DNA of 64,000 bases, taken from contig JAUSFL010000008.1 in assembly GCA_030649735.1 (NCBI GenBank), forward strand, positions 85,141-149,140, given 5' to 3'. Both the position numbers and the translations under genes were made by a program. The DNA comes from Candidatus Iainarchaeum sp. GTDB lineage: Archaea; Iainarchaeota; Iainarchaeia; Iainarchaeales; UBA10191. This document shows positions 34,776 through 43,629 of this stretch, one piece after another. The notes under the pieces are model-generated. The model saw only the letters and a program-made list of their open reading frames with translations, did not search any database and was not told where the DNA came from. How positions within the stretch are numbered: the stretch's first letter is position 1; every line of letters starts with the position of its first letter.

Positions 34776-36539
34776 TTATTTGTTCTTTTTTTGGCCTTTT
34801 GTTTTTTCGTAATAGAACACGCCAATGCCCACAATTGCAACAATCGCTATGACTGCAATTAAAGGCAGCATTCCGCCAAGAGCGTCTTCCTTGTACAATC
34901 CTGTTATTTTTGCTTCCTCGCAGGTTTTAATGTATTCCTGAGCGTAAGGCAGGCCAGGGCTCAATAAGAGAACCTGCTGCATTGCCTTTTCTGCTGTAGC
35001 GCAGTCTTTTTTGAAGAATGCTTGCACTCCTTCCTGGAATTTTGTTCCGACAATGCTCTGCTCGTTTTTCACGTTTATTTGATTCATGAATTCTTTTGCA
35101 AGGTTTATTGGCATTATGAAGTTGATGTTTTGCACTTTGTCAGAGCCGAAAGTCGCAAGGCCTATCACTTCTCCTTTATCGTTAAAGACTGGTCCGCCGC
35201 TGTTTCCGTGATTGATTGCGGCATCAGTCTGGATGACTTCAACTCCATTGGTCATTGTTCTTCTTGCGCTTACGATTCCTGAAGTGACTGTCGGCTCTAT
35301 TGTCTGCTGGTTGTCGAATAATATGTCAACGTTTGTTCCGGGATATCCTATTACAAAAATCTGTTCTCCTGTTGAAAGCTGGTCTGAATCGCCAAGCTTT
35401 AATGCCGGAAGATTTTTTTGGTTTACTTTAAGGATTGCAATGTCTTTTCCCCAGGAAATTGTTTCTGCCTTTTCGTCAATCATGTTTCCTTTGACTTTAA
35501 TGTCTGCGTTCCAGGCAACATTTACAAGAATTTGCCCTGGCAATAAAATGCCGGGGTTTGCGTAATTGTCTATTTTCAGTCCGGTTATTGAACTGTTTTT
35601 TTCAATATAGCTTATGAATTTTGCCATCAAGGCGTCAATTATTCTCTGCTTTTCTGCAGCGCTGAAATTATACCGCGATGCAACATCCTGGTAAATTTCA
35701 TCCTGTGCCTGCGCAAGCAAGCCGTTGTAAATCTTGTTTGCTGCTTCGCTTTCTGAAACAAAAACAACATGCGCGTTTGTCATGATGTATCCGTCAGGGT
35801 TTATCACAAAGCCGGTTCCTGACATTCCGGTCTTTACTGTTTTGTCAATTCTTTTAGCGCTTGCTCCTTCTTTTGGGACGAATTCCAGGCTTTCAATGAC
35901 TTGCACTGTGCCTTCATTGCCCTGCAATAATGCTTTTGCCGGCTGTTTGCCAGTTTTTTCATTGAGTTGGCTTCCTGTTCTAGTGTATGTTAAAAGAATT
36001 CCAGCCACATTTATGACAAAAGCGTTATTGTTTGAGAATGAAATTGGAAAATTGTCTGTTCTTAGATCTTGGGCAATATTGTTCATTGTTATATTTTTGT
36101 AATTTACTGTCAGCGTTGTTGCAGTTACTGAATAAATTCCAGAATAAACATAAGTTTGCCCGAGGGCCGGATAGTTCTCTCCACCACTAAAAGTTCCATC
36201 ACTATTGTAAGTAATGCTTGCTGAATACGCGCCAAGGTTTTGGATTGTTCCAGAACTCTGCCAGCTGCCTAAAATTAATTGTTGTGGAGTGTACTGTGTT
36301 CCTCCAGTGCCTGGTTGGCTTGGAGTGTTGCCCAGAGGTTGCGCTCCAGGCGCTATGATATCATAATCTGGATAGCTGATTGTTCCTGTTATTTCAGTAG
36401 CCACTATCATTATTCCTGGCTCGTAAAATTGCTTTGTTTGCTGGATGATATTTGGCTCTTTTTCAGGCCATTTCAAGGTATAACCAAAAGCCAGTGCAGA
36501 TAATAGAATGAACAGAATAATGATTGACAATTTTCTCAT
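34776..36539 (-). CDS. membrane-anchored HtrA-like (S1C) serine protease
   Basis: 587 residues. The signal SIIILFILLSALAFGY leads into a small beta-barrel-like domain (about 85-190, ILGSWQSSGTIQNLGAY and TYNSDGTFSGGE) that resembles lipocalin-type 'how much cargo' domains. The trypsin-like domain follows with the full triad: His in IMTNAHVVFV, Asp in GKDIAILKV and Ser in INHGNSGGPVFND. An unusual insert of about 110 residues separates the His and Asp segments. A short TPR-like stretch (QAFFKKDCATAEKAMQQVLLL) and a C-terminal membrane helix with a KKNK tail close the protein. No PDZ domain is visible. The likely role is quality control of secreted proteins. Confidence 0.85.
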   Translation of the reverse strand: MRKLSIIILFILLSALAFGYTLKWPEKEPNIIQQTKQFYEPGIMIVATEITGTISYPDYDIIAPGAQPLGNTPSQPGTGGTQYTPQQLILGSWQSSGTIQNLGAYSASITYNSDGTFSGGENYPALGQTYVYSGIYSVTATTLTVNYKNITMNNIAQDLRTDNFPISFSNNNAFVINVAGILLTYTRTGSQLNEKTGKQPAKALLQGNEGTVQVIESLEFVPKEGASAKRIDKTVKTGMSGTGFVINPDGYIMTNAHVVFVSESEAANKIYNGLLAQAQDEIYQDVASRYNFSAAEKQRIIDALMAKFISYIEKNSSITGLKIDNYANPGILLPGQILVNVAWNADIKVKGNMIDEKAETISWGKDIAILKVNQKNLPALKLGDSDQLSTGEQIFVIGYPGTNVDILFDNQQTIEPTVTSGIVSARRTMTNGVEVIQTDAAINHGNSGGPVFNDKGEVIGLATFGSDKVQNINFIMPINLAKEFMNQINVKNEQSIVGTKFQEGVQAFFKKDCATAEKAMQQVLLLSPGLPYAQEYIKTCEEAKITGLYKEDALGGMLPLIAVIAIVAIVGIGVFYYEKTKGQKKNK

Positions 36540-36697
36540 GAAATGCCCCCTTGTTGTTTTTAAATAGGATTGGGTTATTTTTAAACATATCTGTTAATTT
36601 TAAGCGCTTGCAATAAGCTGGCAGAATTATGTGCATTTTGTCGGCCAATATTTTTTGGCTTTCTTCAAAAGGCTTTTGAGACTGGAGGAGAGTTTTG

Positions 36698-37174
36698 CTA
36701 CTCTTCCTTTTTGGCCTTTGCTTTTTTCATGCCTGGAATTTTCAAGTTGATTGTGGAATAATCAACGTACAAGCCGGCTTCTTTCATGGTTTTCTTTAAC
36801 GCGTAGACTTTGCAGAATTCAATGAGCTCATTCTTTTCCTTGGGCTGCATTCCTTCAATTTCGCAAATTTCTTTTATTACGCGGTTTATTTTGCCCGAAT
36901 TCACTGTTTCAATCAATAATGCAATGTTTTCTGCCTTTTTGCCGGCTTCAATTTCCTTTAATGCCTCGTCAAGCTTTTTCAAATCAGCAATCTTGCGCAA
37001 GTTGTCCTCGATTTTCTTGTCGAGCGAAATCCCAAGCGATGCAAGGAATTGCATTACAGTGCGCGAGTCAGTCGTTGGCTCTATCTTCAGTTTTTTTATC
37101 GCGACCCAGTCTTCATAGTTTGCAATCAATTGAATATATTTTTCGTCAGGCATTTCTCTACTCACCTTTTCCAT
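36698..37174 (-). CDS. hypothetical protein downstream of Tes
   Basis: 158 residues, soluble and mostly helical. The N-terminal YIQLIANYEDWVAIKKLKI resembles archaeal proteins annotated DUF2666, but I am not certain. The middle (KKLDEALKEIEAGKKAENIALL) is charged and coiled-coil-like; the end is a Lys-rich tail. Its ATG overlaps the preceding stop as TAATG, so it is translationally coupled to the 94-residue gene and through it to the radical SAM gene. Confidence 0.6.
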   Translation of the reverse strand: MEKVSREMPDEKYIQLIANYEDWVAIKKLKIEPTTDSRTVMQFLASLGISLDKKIEDNLRKIADLKKLDEALKEIEAGKKAENIALLIETVNSGKINRVIKEICEIEGMQPKEKNELIEFCKVYALKKTMKEAGLYVDYSTINLKIPGMKKAKAKKEE

Positions 37175-37458
37175 TAAATGTTGAAAGTGTTTTTTAAAAG
37201 CTCGCTATAGTTGATGCTTTCAGCGCTTAAGACTTTTGCCTTGAATTTTTTTGGAATTTTTCCAACTATTTCTTTAGCTTGGGTGTTTGACTTTGCAATC
37301 ACAATGGCTTTTCCATCGTCTGCCACGTGAGCCCTTAAAACTTCCTCCAATGCCATCAAATCATACTGGAGCTTTCTTTTTTCCAAATCCTTAATTCCTT
37401 TCATGCCTATCTTGAATTTTTTCAATTCCTTGAAAGTGATTTCCTGGCTTTTGTTCAT
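37174..37458 (-). CDS. hypothetical protein, 94 aa, coupled to Tes
   Basis: Not recognised. The sequence EITFKELKKFKIGMKGIKDL, then LMALEEVLRAHVADDGKAIVIAKSNTQAKEIVGKI, suggests a small alpha/beta protein. The ATG overlaps the radical SAM stop by 4 nt (ATGA). Together with the next gene it forms a three-gene operon whose first member is the Tes-like enzyme. Confidence 0.6.
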   Translation of the reverse strand: MNKSQEITFKELKKFKIGMKGIKDLEKRKLQYDLMALEEVLRAHVADDGKAIVIAKSNTQAKEIVGKIPKKFKAKVLSAESINYSELLKNTFNI

Positions 37459-39089
37459 TTGATTCCCTCAAAGTAATTTGTCGGGACTGGATAGTACTTT
37501 TTGTAGACTGGACTGCTTTCAAGAGCCTGGACATTGCGCTTGTATTTTGCGTTAGGGTCTTTTCCCTCATTTGCCTTGGACCATTCTTTCCAAGGCGTGC
37601 TGTACTGCTTTTGGATTTTGTCGCGGTAAATTTCAGGCAGCACATTAAAGCTGCAGAATGGGACAATGCGGCCGTCAGGCATTGAATAATGAATGTCGCA
37701 CCTTTGGACTCTTTCAATGTCGTAATTGTAAGGGTCCATGAAGTGCATCATTCCAATAAGCATGCTTTTCTCATGGATTCTGCCCAAAGTGTCAAAATTG
37801 TGCTTTATCAGCATGTCAAAAAGCATTTTTCCAAAGTCCAGATAGCTTGGCTGCTTGCTTTTGTCAATGAATTTTCCGACATTCAAAAGCAGTTTTCCCG
37901 CAACCACGGTCTTCAACCCGCCTCTTTCCAATTCTTCGCTTAATTCGTCCAATAATTCCATGAATCCTTCAACGTCAATGAACTTGGTTACTGGAATCAC
38001 TTTCTTTCCGTCCAAAAAAACATAGGTTGCGGCTCCGCATGCAAAATGCACTGACAAGTCGTATTGCTTTGTGCCAGTGAATGCCTCGACAAACCTTGTT
38101 ATTGAGTGAATGCAGGGAACAGTGTAAAAGTCGTCCTTGGTTATTTTTCCATTGGTTTGCTCTTCAATTAATTCAATCGCTTTCGGAATTGTAATCCTTC
38201 CTTTGTCTCTCTCTTTTTTTGGGATTCTTCCGACAAAACTGACTGGCTGAAAATTAATTCCCCTCACTGTCTTGATGTTGTTCAGCCCGAAATTGATTAT
38301 TTGCCCGATTTCTTGGTCGTTGATTCCTTTGATTAGCGTTGGCACTAGGACAACGCCCAATCTTGCCTTGCGGCATTCTTCCAAAGCATACGGGACTTCC
38401 CAATGGTTTTTTGGGTTTGTTTTCTTGGAAACCCCGTCAAAGCTCATGTAAACTGTTGAACAGCCAGCTTTTGCAACTTCTTTCGCAAGGCCTTTCTTGA
38501 ATCCAAGATTCATTCCAGTAGTGTTCAATTGCACTTGCTCAAAACCGTGCTTTTTGCAAAGCTTGATGATGTCAACCAAGTCATTGCGCAATGTAGGCTC
38601 GCCGCCAGTAAGCTGGACCGCGTTTGGGGAAATTGGCGCTTCCTTCCGCAAGTTTGCAAGCATTCTATCAATCAAGTCCAATGAAGGCTCGTAAATTGGC
38701 TCTCCTTCTTTTGCAAAGTAAAAGCAATACCAGCATGCAAGGTCGCACCTGTTTGTCAATGCAATGTTTGCCAGTCCAGTGTGGCTTTTGTGCGTTGAGC
38801 AAAGCCCGCAGTCAAAAGGGCAGCTGCTTCCGTCCTCTCCCACAAACTTTGCGTTAGGGTTTGAAATTTTTTTTGCAGGAGCCGCAAACTCTTTCATTCG
38901 CCTATAGTATTTCGCGTCTTCCCAGTAAACTTCCTTGAAAGTTCCATGCTTTGGGCATTTTCTTTGAATGAAGACTTTTCCATGGTCTTCAAAAACCACT
39001 GCTTTCAATACTCTCTTGCATTCTGGGCAAATGCTTAAAGTTTCATGCGGCAGTTCTGCGCCGTACTCTTTGCTTTCTTTTTCCGCCAT
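37455..39089 (-). CDS. tes: radical SAM tetraether lipid synthase-like protein (Tes)
   Basis: 544 residues matching the MJ0619/Tes group in layout. The N-terminal rubredoxin-like pairs (CPECKR near 18, CPKHG near 40) are followed by SSCPFDCGLCSTHKSHTGLANIALT, and then the radical SAM cluster motif CDLACWYCFYFA with the SAM-binding GGEPTLR. A C-terminal Cys cluster (RCDIHYSMPDGRIVPFCSF) may hold an additional iron-sulfur centre. Tes joins the ends of two archaeal diether lipids to form membrane-spanning tetraethers. The related family also includes Mo-cofactor-like annotations, so the exact product is inferred. Two small unknown genes are coupled downstream. Confidence 0.82.
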   Translation of the reverse strand: MAEKESKEYGAELPHETLSICPECKRVLKAVVFEDHGKVFIQRKCPKHGTFKEVYWEDAKYYRRMKEFAAPAKKISNPNAKFVGEDGSSCPFDCGLCSTHKSHTGLANIALTNRCDLACWYCFYFAKEGEPIYEPSLDLIDRMLANLRKEAPISPNAVQLTGGEPTLRNDLVDIIKLCKKHGFEQVQLNTTGMNLGFKKGLAKEVAKAGCSTVYMSFDGVSKKTNPKNHWEVPYALEECRKARLGVVLVPTLIKGINDQEIGQIINFGLNNIKTVRGINFQPVSFVGRIPKKERDKGRITIPKAIELIEEQTNGKITKDDFYTVPCIHSITRFVEAFTGTKQYDLSVHFACGAATYVFLDGKKVIPVTKFIDVEGFMELLDELSEELERGGLKTVVAGKLLLNVGKFIDKSKQPSYLDFGKMLFDMLIKHNFDTLGRIHEKSMLIGMMHFMDPYNYDIERVQRCDIHYSMPDGRIVPFCSFNVLPEIYRDKIQKQYSTPWKEWSKANEGKDPNAKYKRNVQALESSPVYKKYYPVPTNYFEGIK

Positions 39090-39166
39090 TTAAAACCCGC
39101 AGCCAAAATTCAATTAGAAAAAGCTTAAAAAGCAAATTAATTATGTAGTGTTAATTTTGTTTTAGA

Positions 39167-39239
39167 GCCCTTGGAGGGATTTGAACCCTCAACCTACGGT
39201 TTACAAAACCGTTGCTCCACCAGGTTGAGCTACAAGGGC
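39167..39239 (-). tRNA. tRNA-Thr(TGT)
   Basis: 73 nt, no intron. Acceptor GCCCTTG/CAAGGGC, D-stem GCTC/GAGC with the GG pair in the loop, anticodon stem ACGGT/ACCGT with loop TTTGTAA, and T-stem GAGGG/CCCTC with the normal loop TTCAAAT. The anticodon TGT reads ACA and related Thr codons. Confidence 0.92.
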
Positions 39240-39294
39240 GTTGCTTAAAATGATTTTCTTAAATAATCATTTTAAACCAAAAGGGTTCTTTAAA

Positions 39295-39924
39295 ATGAGT
39301 GAAAGCTTTAAATGCGCGCGTTGTGCAAAATGCTGCCAGACTTACTGGATTACCTTGCTTCCTGAAGAAGCCAAAGGCCTTTCCAAATTCTTGAAAGTTC
39401 CTTCAGGAAAGTTCTTGAAAGAATACTGCGTTTTGTTCCTGCAGGCTTTTCCAATGCAAAAGCGGGATTTCTCAAACCCGCTGGTAATTTCAAGGAAAAA
39501 ATTTTCGGGAAAGATTGGCGCAAGGCTTTCAAGAAAGTCTTCAGCCGGTTTTTTCCTTTGCCTTCCAAGCATTGCGTTAAGGCGGGAAAAGAAAAACTGC
39601 ATAATGCTTTCCAGGCGCCTTGACTGCAAAGTCCATTCGAAAAGGCCGGGCCAGTGCCGCTTGTTTCCTTTAATCAGCTTGGATTCAAAAACAGACTTGA
39701 AGAAAGCATACTCTTTCTGCAAGGGCCTTAAAGGCCTTGAAAGCATTGACTTGCGCGAAAACTTGAAGCATTACAAGAAAGTGAAGGCGTATTTTGAAAG
39801 CGTGAAAAAAAAAGGCTTTCAGAAAGCCTGGAAGCAATTTCCAGAAAAGGGAGTATTGCTTTTGGATAAGGAAAAAATTTGCGGAATTTCACAAAAGGAA
39901 TTCTTCAGGCTTTTCGGGCCTTGA
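39295..39924 (+). CDS. YkgJ-type cysteine-cluster protein
   Basis: 209 residues from the ATG at 39295. KCARCAKCCQTYWITL at the N-terminus is the CxxCxxCC cluster of the YkgJ/zinc- or iron-chelating family; HSKRPGQCRLFPLI supplies the downstream Cys, and SFCKGL a further one. The bound metal and the role are unknown for the family. A longer frame from 39250 exists, but the family motif normally sits at the very N-terminus. It starts 56 nt after tRNA-Thr on the opposite strand, and its end overlaps the convergent DUF116-like gene by 20 nt. Confidence 0.75.
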   Translation: MSESFKCARCAKCCQTYWITLLPEEAKGLSKFLKVPSGKFLKEYCVLFLQAFPMQKRDFSNPLVISRKKFSGKIGARLSRKSSAGFFLCLPSIALRREKKNCIMLSRRLDCKVHSKRPGQCRLFPLISLDSKTDLKKAYSFCKGLKGLESIDLRENLKHYKKVKAYFESVKKKGFQKAWKQFPEKGVLLLDKEKICGISQKEFFRLFGP

Positions 39925-40519
39925 ATTCTTTAATGGCTTCCAAAAGCTCTGGGTCTATTAATTCCAGCTTTTCCTTGATTTCCGGAATGTTTGCTTCAGT
40001 GTCCTTGCACCCGTCCTTGAGCAATAAGACCGCCTGGTTTGGAATGCCCGCCATTGAAAGCTTGTCCATTCCCAAATGCACTTCAGCATTGCACGCGACT
40101 CCCACGACTGCCTTTGGCTTGTATTTTAAAACCAGTTTTTCAAGCATTGAGCCTCCAGGCACGCAAGCCACTCTCAAATAGCCCAAATCTTCCGCAAGTT
40201 TCTTGATTTTAGGCAGTTGGCAGCTGTTGCATTGCGAACATCCCTTAAAGTCTAGCCCGTCATCTGAATAATTGGACTTGCATTTGGTGCTGCTTCGCAG
40301 GCAATGCGGCAAAAAAAGCATTCTTTGGCTGTAAGGCACTTGCCTGAACCTGCTTTCATTCAATTTGTTCCTTAACTCAACGTGAGTGAACTCCACCATT
40401 CTTCCAGAAAGCCCTAAGTCTTTCGCGATTTTTGTGGCTATTGAGGCTGCGTTCTGGTGGCCTGTAACGTCAATCAGTGAAGCAATTTCTTGCCTGATTT
40501 TTTGGATTATTGAAGGCAT
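39905..40519 (-). CDS. DUF116-family protein
   Basis: 204 residues. LFLPHCLRSSTKCKSNYSDDGLDFKGCSQCNSCQ carries four to five Cys that probably bind a metal centre; LRVACVPGGSMLEKLVLKYKPKAVVGVACNAEV is the core signature of DUF116, a family of unknown function common in archaea and anaerobic bacteria. No signal peptide. Its last 20 nt overlap the convergent YkgJ-type gene. Confidence 0.75.
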   Translation of the reverse strand: MPSIIQKIRQEIASLIDVTGHQNAASIATKIAKDLGLSGRMVEFTHVELRNKLNESRFRQVPYSQRMLFLPHCLRSSTKCKSNYSDDGLDFKGCSQCNSCQLPKIKKLAEDLGYLRVACVPGGSMLEKLVLKYKPKAVVGVACNAEVHLGMDKLSMAGIPNQAVLLLKDGCKDTEANIPEIKEKLELIDPELLEAIKEFKARKA

Positions 40520-40559
40520 GCTTTAACATACAATTTAATGAAGGCAAAAAATTAAAAAA

Positions 40560-40570
40560 TGCCCTCGTCG
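40560..40570 (-). repeat. tRNA-Glu 3'-end remnant (possible attachment-site copy)
   Basis: TGCCCTCGTCG repeats exactly the 11 bases that end and flank the tRNA-Glu gene at 47401-47411, in the same orientation. Between the two copies lies the whole accessory region. This is the arrangement left when an element inserts at a tRNA 3' end and carries a replacement end. The match is short, so the reading is tentative. Confidence 0.45.
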
Positions 40571-40642
40571 AACCTATCCCTAAAAAGGTAATATGCCCTA
40601 CTTTTACTGGGTTTAAAGGTAAGCAAGTTGTGTTAGAAAGAG

Positions 40643-40666
40643 AAAAAATGGGGCGTTTTAAGCCCC
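40643..40666 (-). terminator. intrinsic terminator behind the interrupted surface-protein gene
   Basis: A 5-bp stem GGGGC/GCCCC with a 7-nt loop is followed on the minus strand by six T. It lies 38 nt after the stop codon at 40704. Confidence 0.6.
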
Positions 40667-40703
40667 TGACTGTTTAGTTTTGAATTTCTTGCTGTCAAAC
40701 TGC

Positions 40704-41717
40704 TTAATTTGGGAAGAATTCTCCGGGCATAACTATTCCTTTAGCTACTTGGATTTCATCAACTGCTCCATTAATTGATGGTACTACGTCGCATCCATAA
40801 CCGCTTGCTAAAAACTTCATTGAATTGTTTCCGCTAGTTCCGCCCAAGGGAGCGACAATACTTTCTTGGCTTACTCCATTTTGAAAGATTTCCCAAGTAT
40901 TTGAAGACTTAGTGAATTGAATTGTTAATTGAGTCCAAACATCTAAATCTGGTCTATTCCAAGTAATTGATGTAGAATCATTATCATTAACATAAAATTT
41001 CAGTTTGGCTGTATCGGCTGGTATTTTAATGTAAGCTCCATAATAGCCTGCGCCGCATTTAAAATCTCCAAATAAGTAAGTTTCTGACGTTGCATTGTGA
41101 AGTTTAAACCAGAAATTAATTGTAAAATCATCTGATTTTAAAGTGTCAAATCCTACTGGCGCACTAACGTAATAGCCAGAGCCTGCATTGTCATAACTTC
41201 CGTTGTATATTCCATTAGGATTCCATCCAGCTGAAGTAGTAACAAGCCCGTCATAAATTGAGGTTCCTTCTTGATTATCTGCAGTAGTTCCTTCTGTTTC
41301 ATTAAGCCCATACCAGTAAATGTAATTTATATTCGCGTCGATATTGGTACTGCAATCCCCGCCTTTCAACTTCAAAGCGCCATTAGCCACTGTAATGCAA
41401 TATGGTTGTCCAGTGACTTTATCAGCAATTGTTAAACCGTTTGCGATTGTAGCATAGCCGCTAACATTCAGGTTACTGATGCTTGCGTTGCCGCTAACGC
41501 TTGAATCTCCACTAACAGTAATCTGGTTTGTTGAAACAGTATTTGGGCTAATGTCTTTGCCGTCTACATTGTAGTCTTGAACGGGTAAGTTTGTTAAGCC
41601 AGAACCGTCACCATAGAATTTATTTGCAAAAACATTTCCGAAAACAGTAATATTGTCAGCAATCAAGTTTTTGAAAAAGTTGAATCCACTCCAGTTTAAA
41701 TCTCTTGTCAAAAAGTG
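40704..41717 (-). pseudogene. LamG-type secreted protein gene, 3' part, separated from its start by a transposon
   Basis: This encodes about 337 residues of a surface protein: a repeat-rich N-part (ADNITVFGNVFANKFYGDGSGLTNLP, then VSGDSSVSGNASISNLNVSG), as in tail-fibre-like or adhesin stalks, and a C-terminal LamG/concanavalin-like domain (FDTLKSDDFTINFWFKLHN; WTQLTIQFTKSSNTWEIFQNG). It lacks a signal peptide. An ATG at 41732 is formed by the transposon end, but the codons for HFL at the junction also occur, in the same frame, at the junction 5.4 kb away (47128-47137). There they follow a signal-peptide-coding segment. Joining the halves restores a 385-residue secreted protein. Confidence 0.8.
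41708..41717. repeat. target-site duplication, left copy
   Basis: TCAAAAAGTG, identical to 47128-47137. Together they bracket the 5.41 kb element. The duplication is 9 or 10 bp depending on whether the last base is counted with the inverted repeat. Confidence 0.8.
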
Positions 41718-41781
41718 GGCTTTGCCCAACAAGTCTGCCCATAAACCGACTTAATGGGCAGAATGAGGACTTTATGTGCAG
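41718..41781. repeat. left terminal inverted repeat and subterminal motif array
   Basis: After the terminal GGCTTTGCCCAACAAGTC come an inverted TTTATGGGCAGACTT (41731-41745) and two direct copies of a related 14-mer: GACTTAATGGGCAG at 41748 and GACTTTATGTGCAG at 41768, spaced 20 nt. The same motif family is repeated at the right end, suggesting transposase-binding sites. Confidence 0.65.
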
Positions 41782-42315
41782 TTAATCATCTACTACTTTT
41801 TTTACTTCTGAATTTATTTTGCTTTTTGTTGATTCTCTGAATTTATCTATCTCAGATTCCCAACTCTTCCAGAAACGCTCATAATCGTCTAATGACTTAT
41901 ATTCTTGCTCTTCAAACTCTGCTTGTTGTTTAGCAAGCTCTTCCCAGTAATCATCAGAATAATGTGGTTCACTTGGGTCTTGGTCTTCTAATTTATGTAA
42001 TTCAATAATTTGATTTTTCAGGTGTTCTTTAATGATTTGAGGAATATATTGCCCATTAACTGAATTAAGAAAACTATTTAATTCAGTCTCAAAACGCCGT
42101 AATCCATCATTATTTAATGTGGCAAAAATATTTTCTAATTCTTGCAGTGCTTGTTTTCTATCCGCATAAGTTATTTGAAGCCTAACATTCCTTTCAGATT
42201 GGTTTAATGCCTTTTTATTTAAATAATAAGAGAATAGTAAAGATAACAAGGCGATGAAAAGACCAGAAATTATGCTAAATATGCTTATCCAATTTTCAGG
42301 TGTGAACTCTACCAT
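41782..42315 (-). CDS. one-helix membrane protein with coiled coil, transposon cargo
   Basis: 177 residues. A membrane helix near the N-terminus (WISIFSIISGLFIALLSLLFSYYL) is followed by a long charged helical region (RNVRLQITYADRKQALQELENIF; YWEELAKQQAEFEEQEYKSLDDYERF) likely to form a cytoplasmic coiled coil. Not recognised. I use the ATG at 42315 because a TTTAAATA box lies about 25 nt upstream, giving a leaderless message; a TTG at 42351 overlapping the transposase stop would add 12 residues. The stop codon lies next to the left repeat array. Confidence 0.65.
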   Translation of the reverse strand: MVEFTPENWISIFSIISGLFIALLSLLFSYYLNKKALNQSERNVRLQITYADRKQALQELENIFATLNNDGLRRFETELNSFLNSVNGQYIPQIIKEHLKNQIIELHKLEDQDPSEPHYSDDYWEELAKQQAEFEEQEYKSLDDYERFWKSWESEIDKFRESTKSKINSEVKKVVDD

Positions 42316-42347
42316 ACTTACTTTTTGTGTGGTATTATTTAAAAGCC

Positions 42348-43529
42348 TCAACTTCTGAAATCCAAGCTAATGCCTAATTCATTAACTTCGTGAATCAGGC
42401 AGACTATGTTGTAGCATAGGACTTTGAGTAATAGCTCGTTTTTCTGGGCTATTGGCTTTCTGCTTTTCAGGCAATCATTGAACTTTGCTTTTAGTGAGTA
42501 AAAGCTTGTTTCAATGTTTGACCTTTTGTGATAGAATTGTCCAAATTCTTCCTTGTTGAATTGGAAGTAGTGGAACATTTTTTTCCAAGTTTGGCTTCCT
42601 TTAGAGTTTCCGCTTGCGTTGCTTCTGAATGGAATGTATGCTTTACCGCCTAATTCTTTGACAGTATCATAATTTGCTCTTGAACTGTAAGCTTTGTCTG
42701 CGCTTACTTCTTGCAGGCTAAATCCGTTGTCTGCGGTTTGTTGGATTAACGGAGCAAAATAAAGACTGTCGCCAGAGTTGTTTTCTGAAACTTGACAGGA
42801 TGTTATAGTGTTGGTTTTTGTTCCACAGACTGCATGAAGCTTAACCCATTGATGCGCTTTTTTAGTGTCATGCTTTTCTTTGCAGTAGTCGTTGAATTTT
42901 GTAGTGCGAAAGCCAGTGCTATCTACTGCAAAACTGGTTTCAACGCTTTTTAATGGAGCAGAACTTTCTGCAATCAAGCTTTCAAGCAAGGGCGTGAGTT
43001 CTGGCTCGTTAAAGTATTTGATTATAGTATTGTAGTGGTGGGTTTTGCTGATTAAGCCTTTTTCAAAAGCTTCCTTAATGTCAGTGTTAGCTCTCCGTGT
43101 GGAAAATTGAGTATAAACCTTCAAAGCGCAGCAGAAAGCCATTTCTCCAATGTTGGCTTTAGGTCTGCCAAAATTCGCTTCTTGCTCCGTATTTGTTAAG
43201 TCTTTCAAGAGCTTCAAAAATTGTTCTTTCTCTGAAGTTTGGCTTTTGTTGTAGGCAGACCATGCTTGAGGGTATGTCAATCGCTTGTTTTCCACTTTAA
43301 CCGAACCGTCCCTTTGTGTCGTAATCTTTTGCAGATAGTATTGGACTGCGAAAGCGTGCTTGCACTTATCAGTTGAACCTTTCTGGCAATCTGGACAAGT
43401 GCAAACGCCTTGCTTGTCCACAAAGTAAAATCTCTCGCTGTTTTGGGATTGAACCGCATAACCATCATCCATTTTCTTTATTGTTCTCGTTTGAGCAATT
43501 ACTCGCCCTTTCTGTTCTCGCAAATCCAT
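42348..43529 (-). CDS. DDE transposase with N-terminal SWIM zinc finger
   Basis: 393 residues. Residues about 40-62 form a SWIM zinc finger (CTCPDCQKGSTDKCKHAFAV, a CxCx(n)CxH pattern), likely DNA-binding. The RNase H-like catalytic core carries Asp in SFAVDSTGFRT, Asp in EVSADKAYSSRANY and Glu in HKRSNIETSFYSLKAKF, as in IS4/IS5-superfamily enzymes. The ATG at 43529 has a GGTGG ribosome site; an upstream TTG at 43553 would add 8 residues. It looks intact. The divergent upstream region holds palindromic and direct repeats that may be bound by the small ribbon-helix-helix protein. Confidence 0.85.
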   Translation of the reverse strand: MDLREQKGRVIAQTRTIKKMDDGYAVQSQNSERFYFVDKQGVCTCPDCQKGSTDKCKHAFAVQYYLQKITTQRDGSVKVENKRLTYPQAWSAYNKSQTSEKEQFLKLLKDLTNTEQEANFGRPKANIGEMAFCCALKVYTQFSTRRANTDIKEAFEKGLISKTHHYNTIIKYFNEPELTPLLESLIAESSAPLKSVETSFAVDSTGFRTTKFNDYCKEKHDTKKAHQWVKLHAVCGTKTNTITSCQVSENNSGDSLYFAPLIQQTADNGFSLQEVSADKAYSSRANYDTVKELGGKAYIPFRSNASGNSKGSQTWKKMFHYFQFNKEEFGQFYHKRSNIETSFYSLKAKFNDCLKSRKPIAQKNELLLKVLCYNIVCLIHEVNELGISLDFRS

Positions 43530-43559
43530 ACAACCACCCACCAAACCATTCAAAGTATT

Positions 43560-43626
43560 ATAGTATTACATAATACTATAAAGCAATAGTCTTTTAAATA
43601 CTACTGTAATTCTATACTACTGTAAT
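43560..43626. promoter_or_regulatory. divergent operator-promoter region between transposase and RHH gene
   Basis: A 20-bp palindrome with 9-bp arms ATAGTATTA/TAATACTAT (43560-43579) is followed by a TTTTAAATA box and two direct copies of TACTACTGTAAT (43599-43610 and 43615-43626). The second ends 3 nt before the RHH start codon. Small RHH repressors commonly bind such short repeats at their own promoters. Confidence 0.55.
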
Positions 43627-43629
43627 ACT

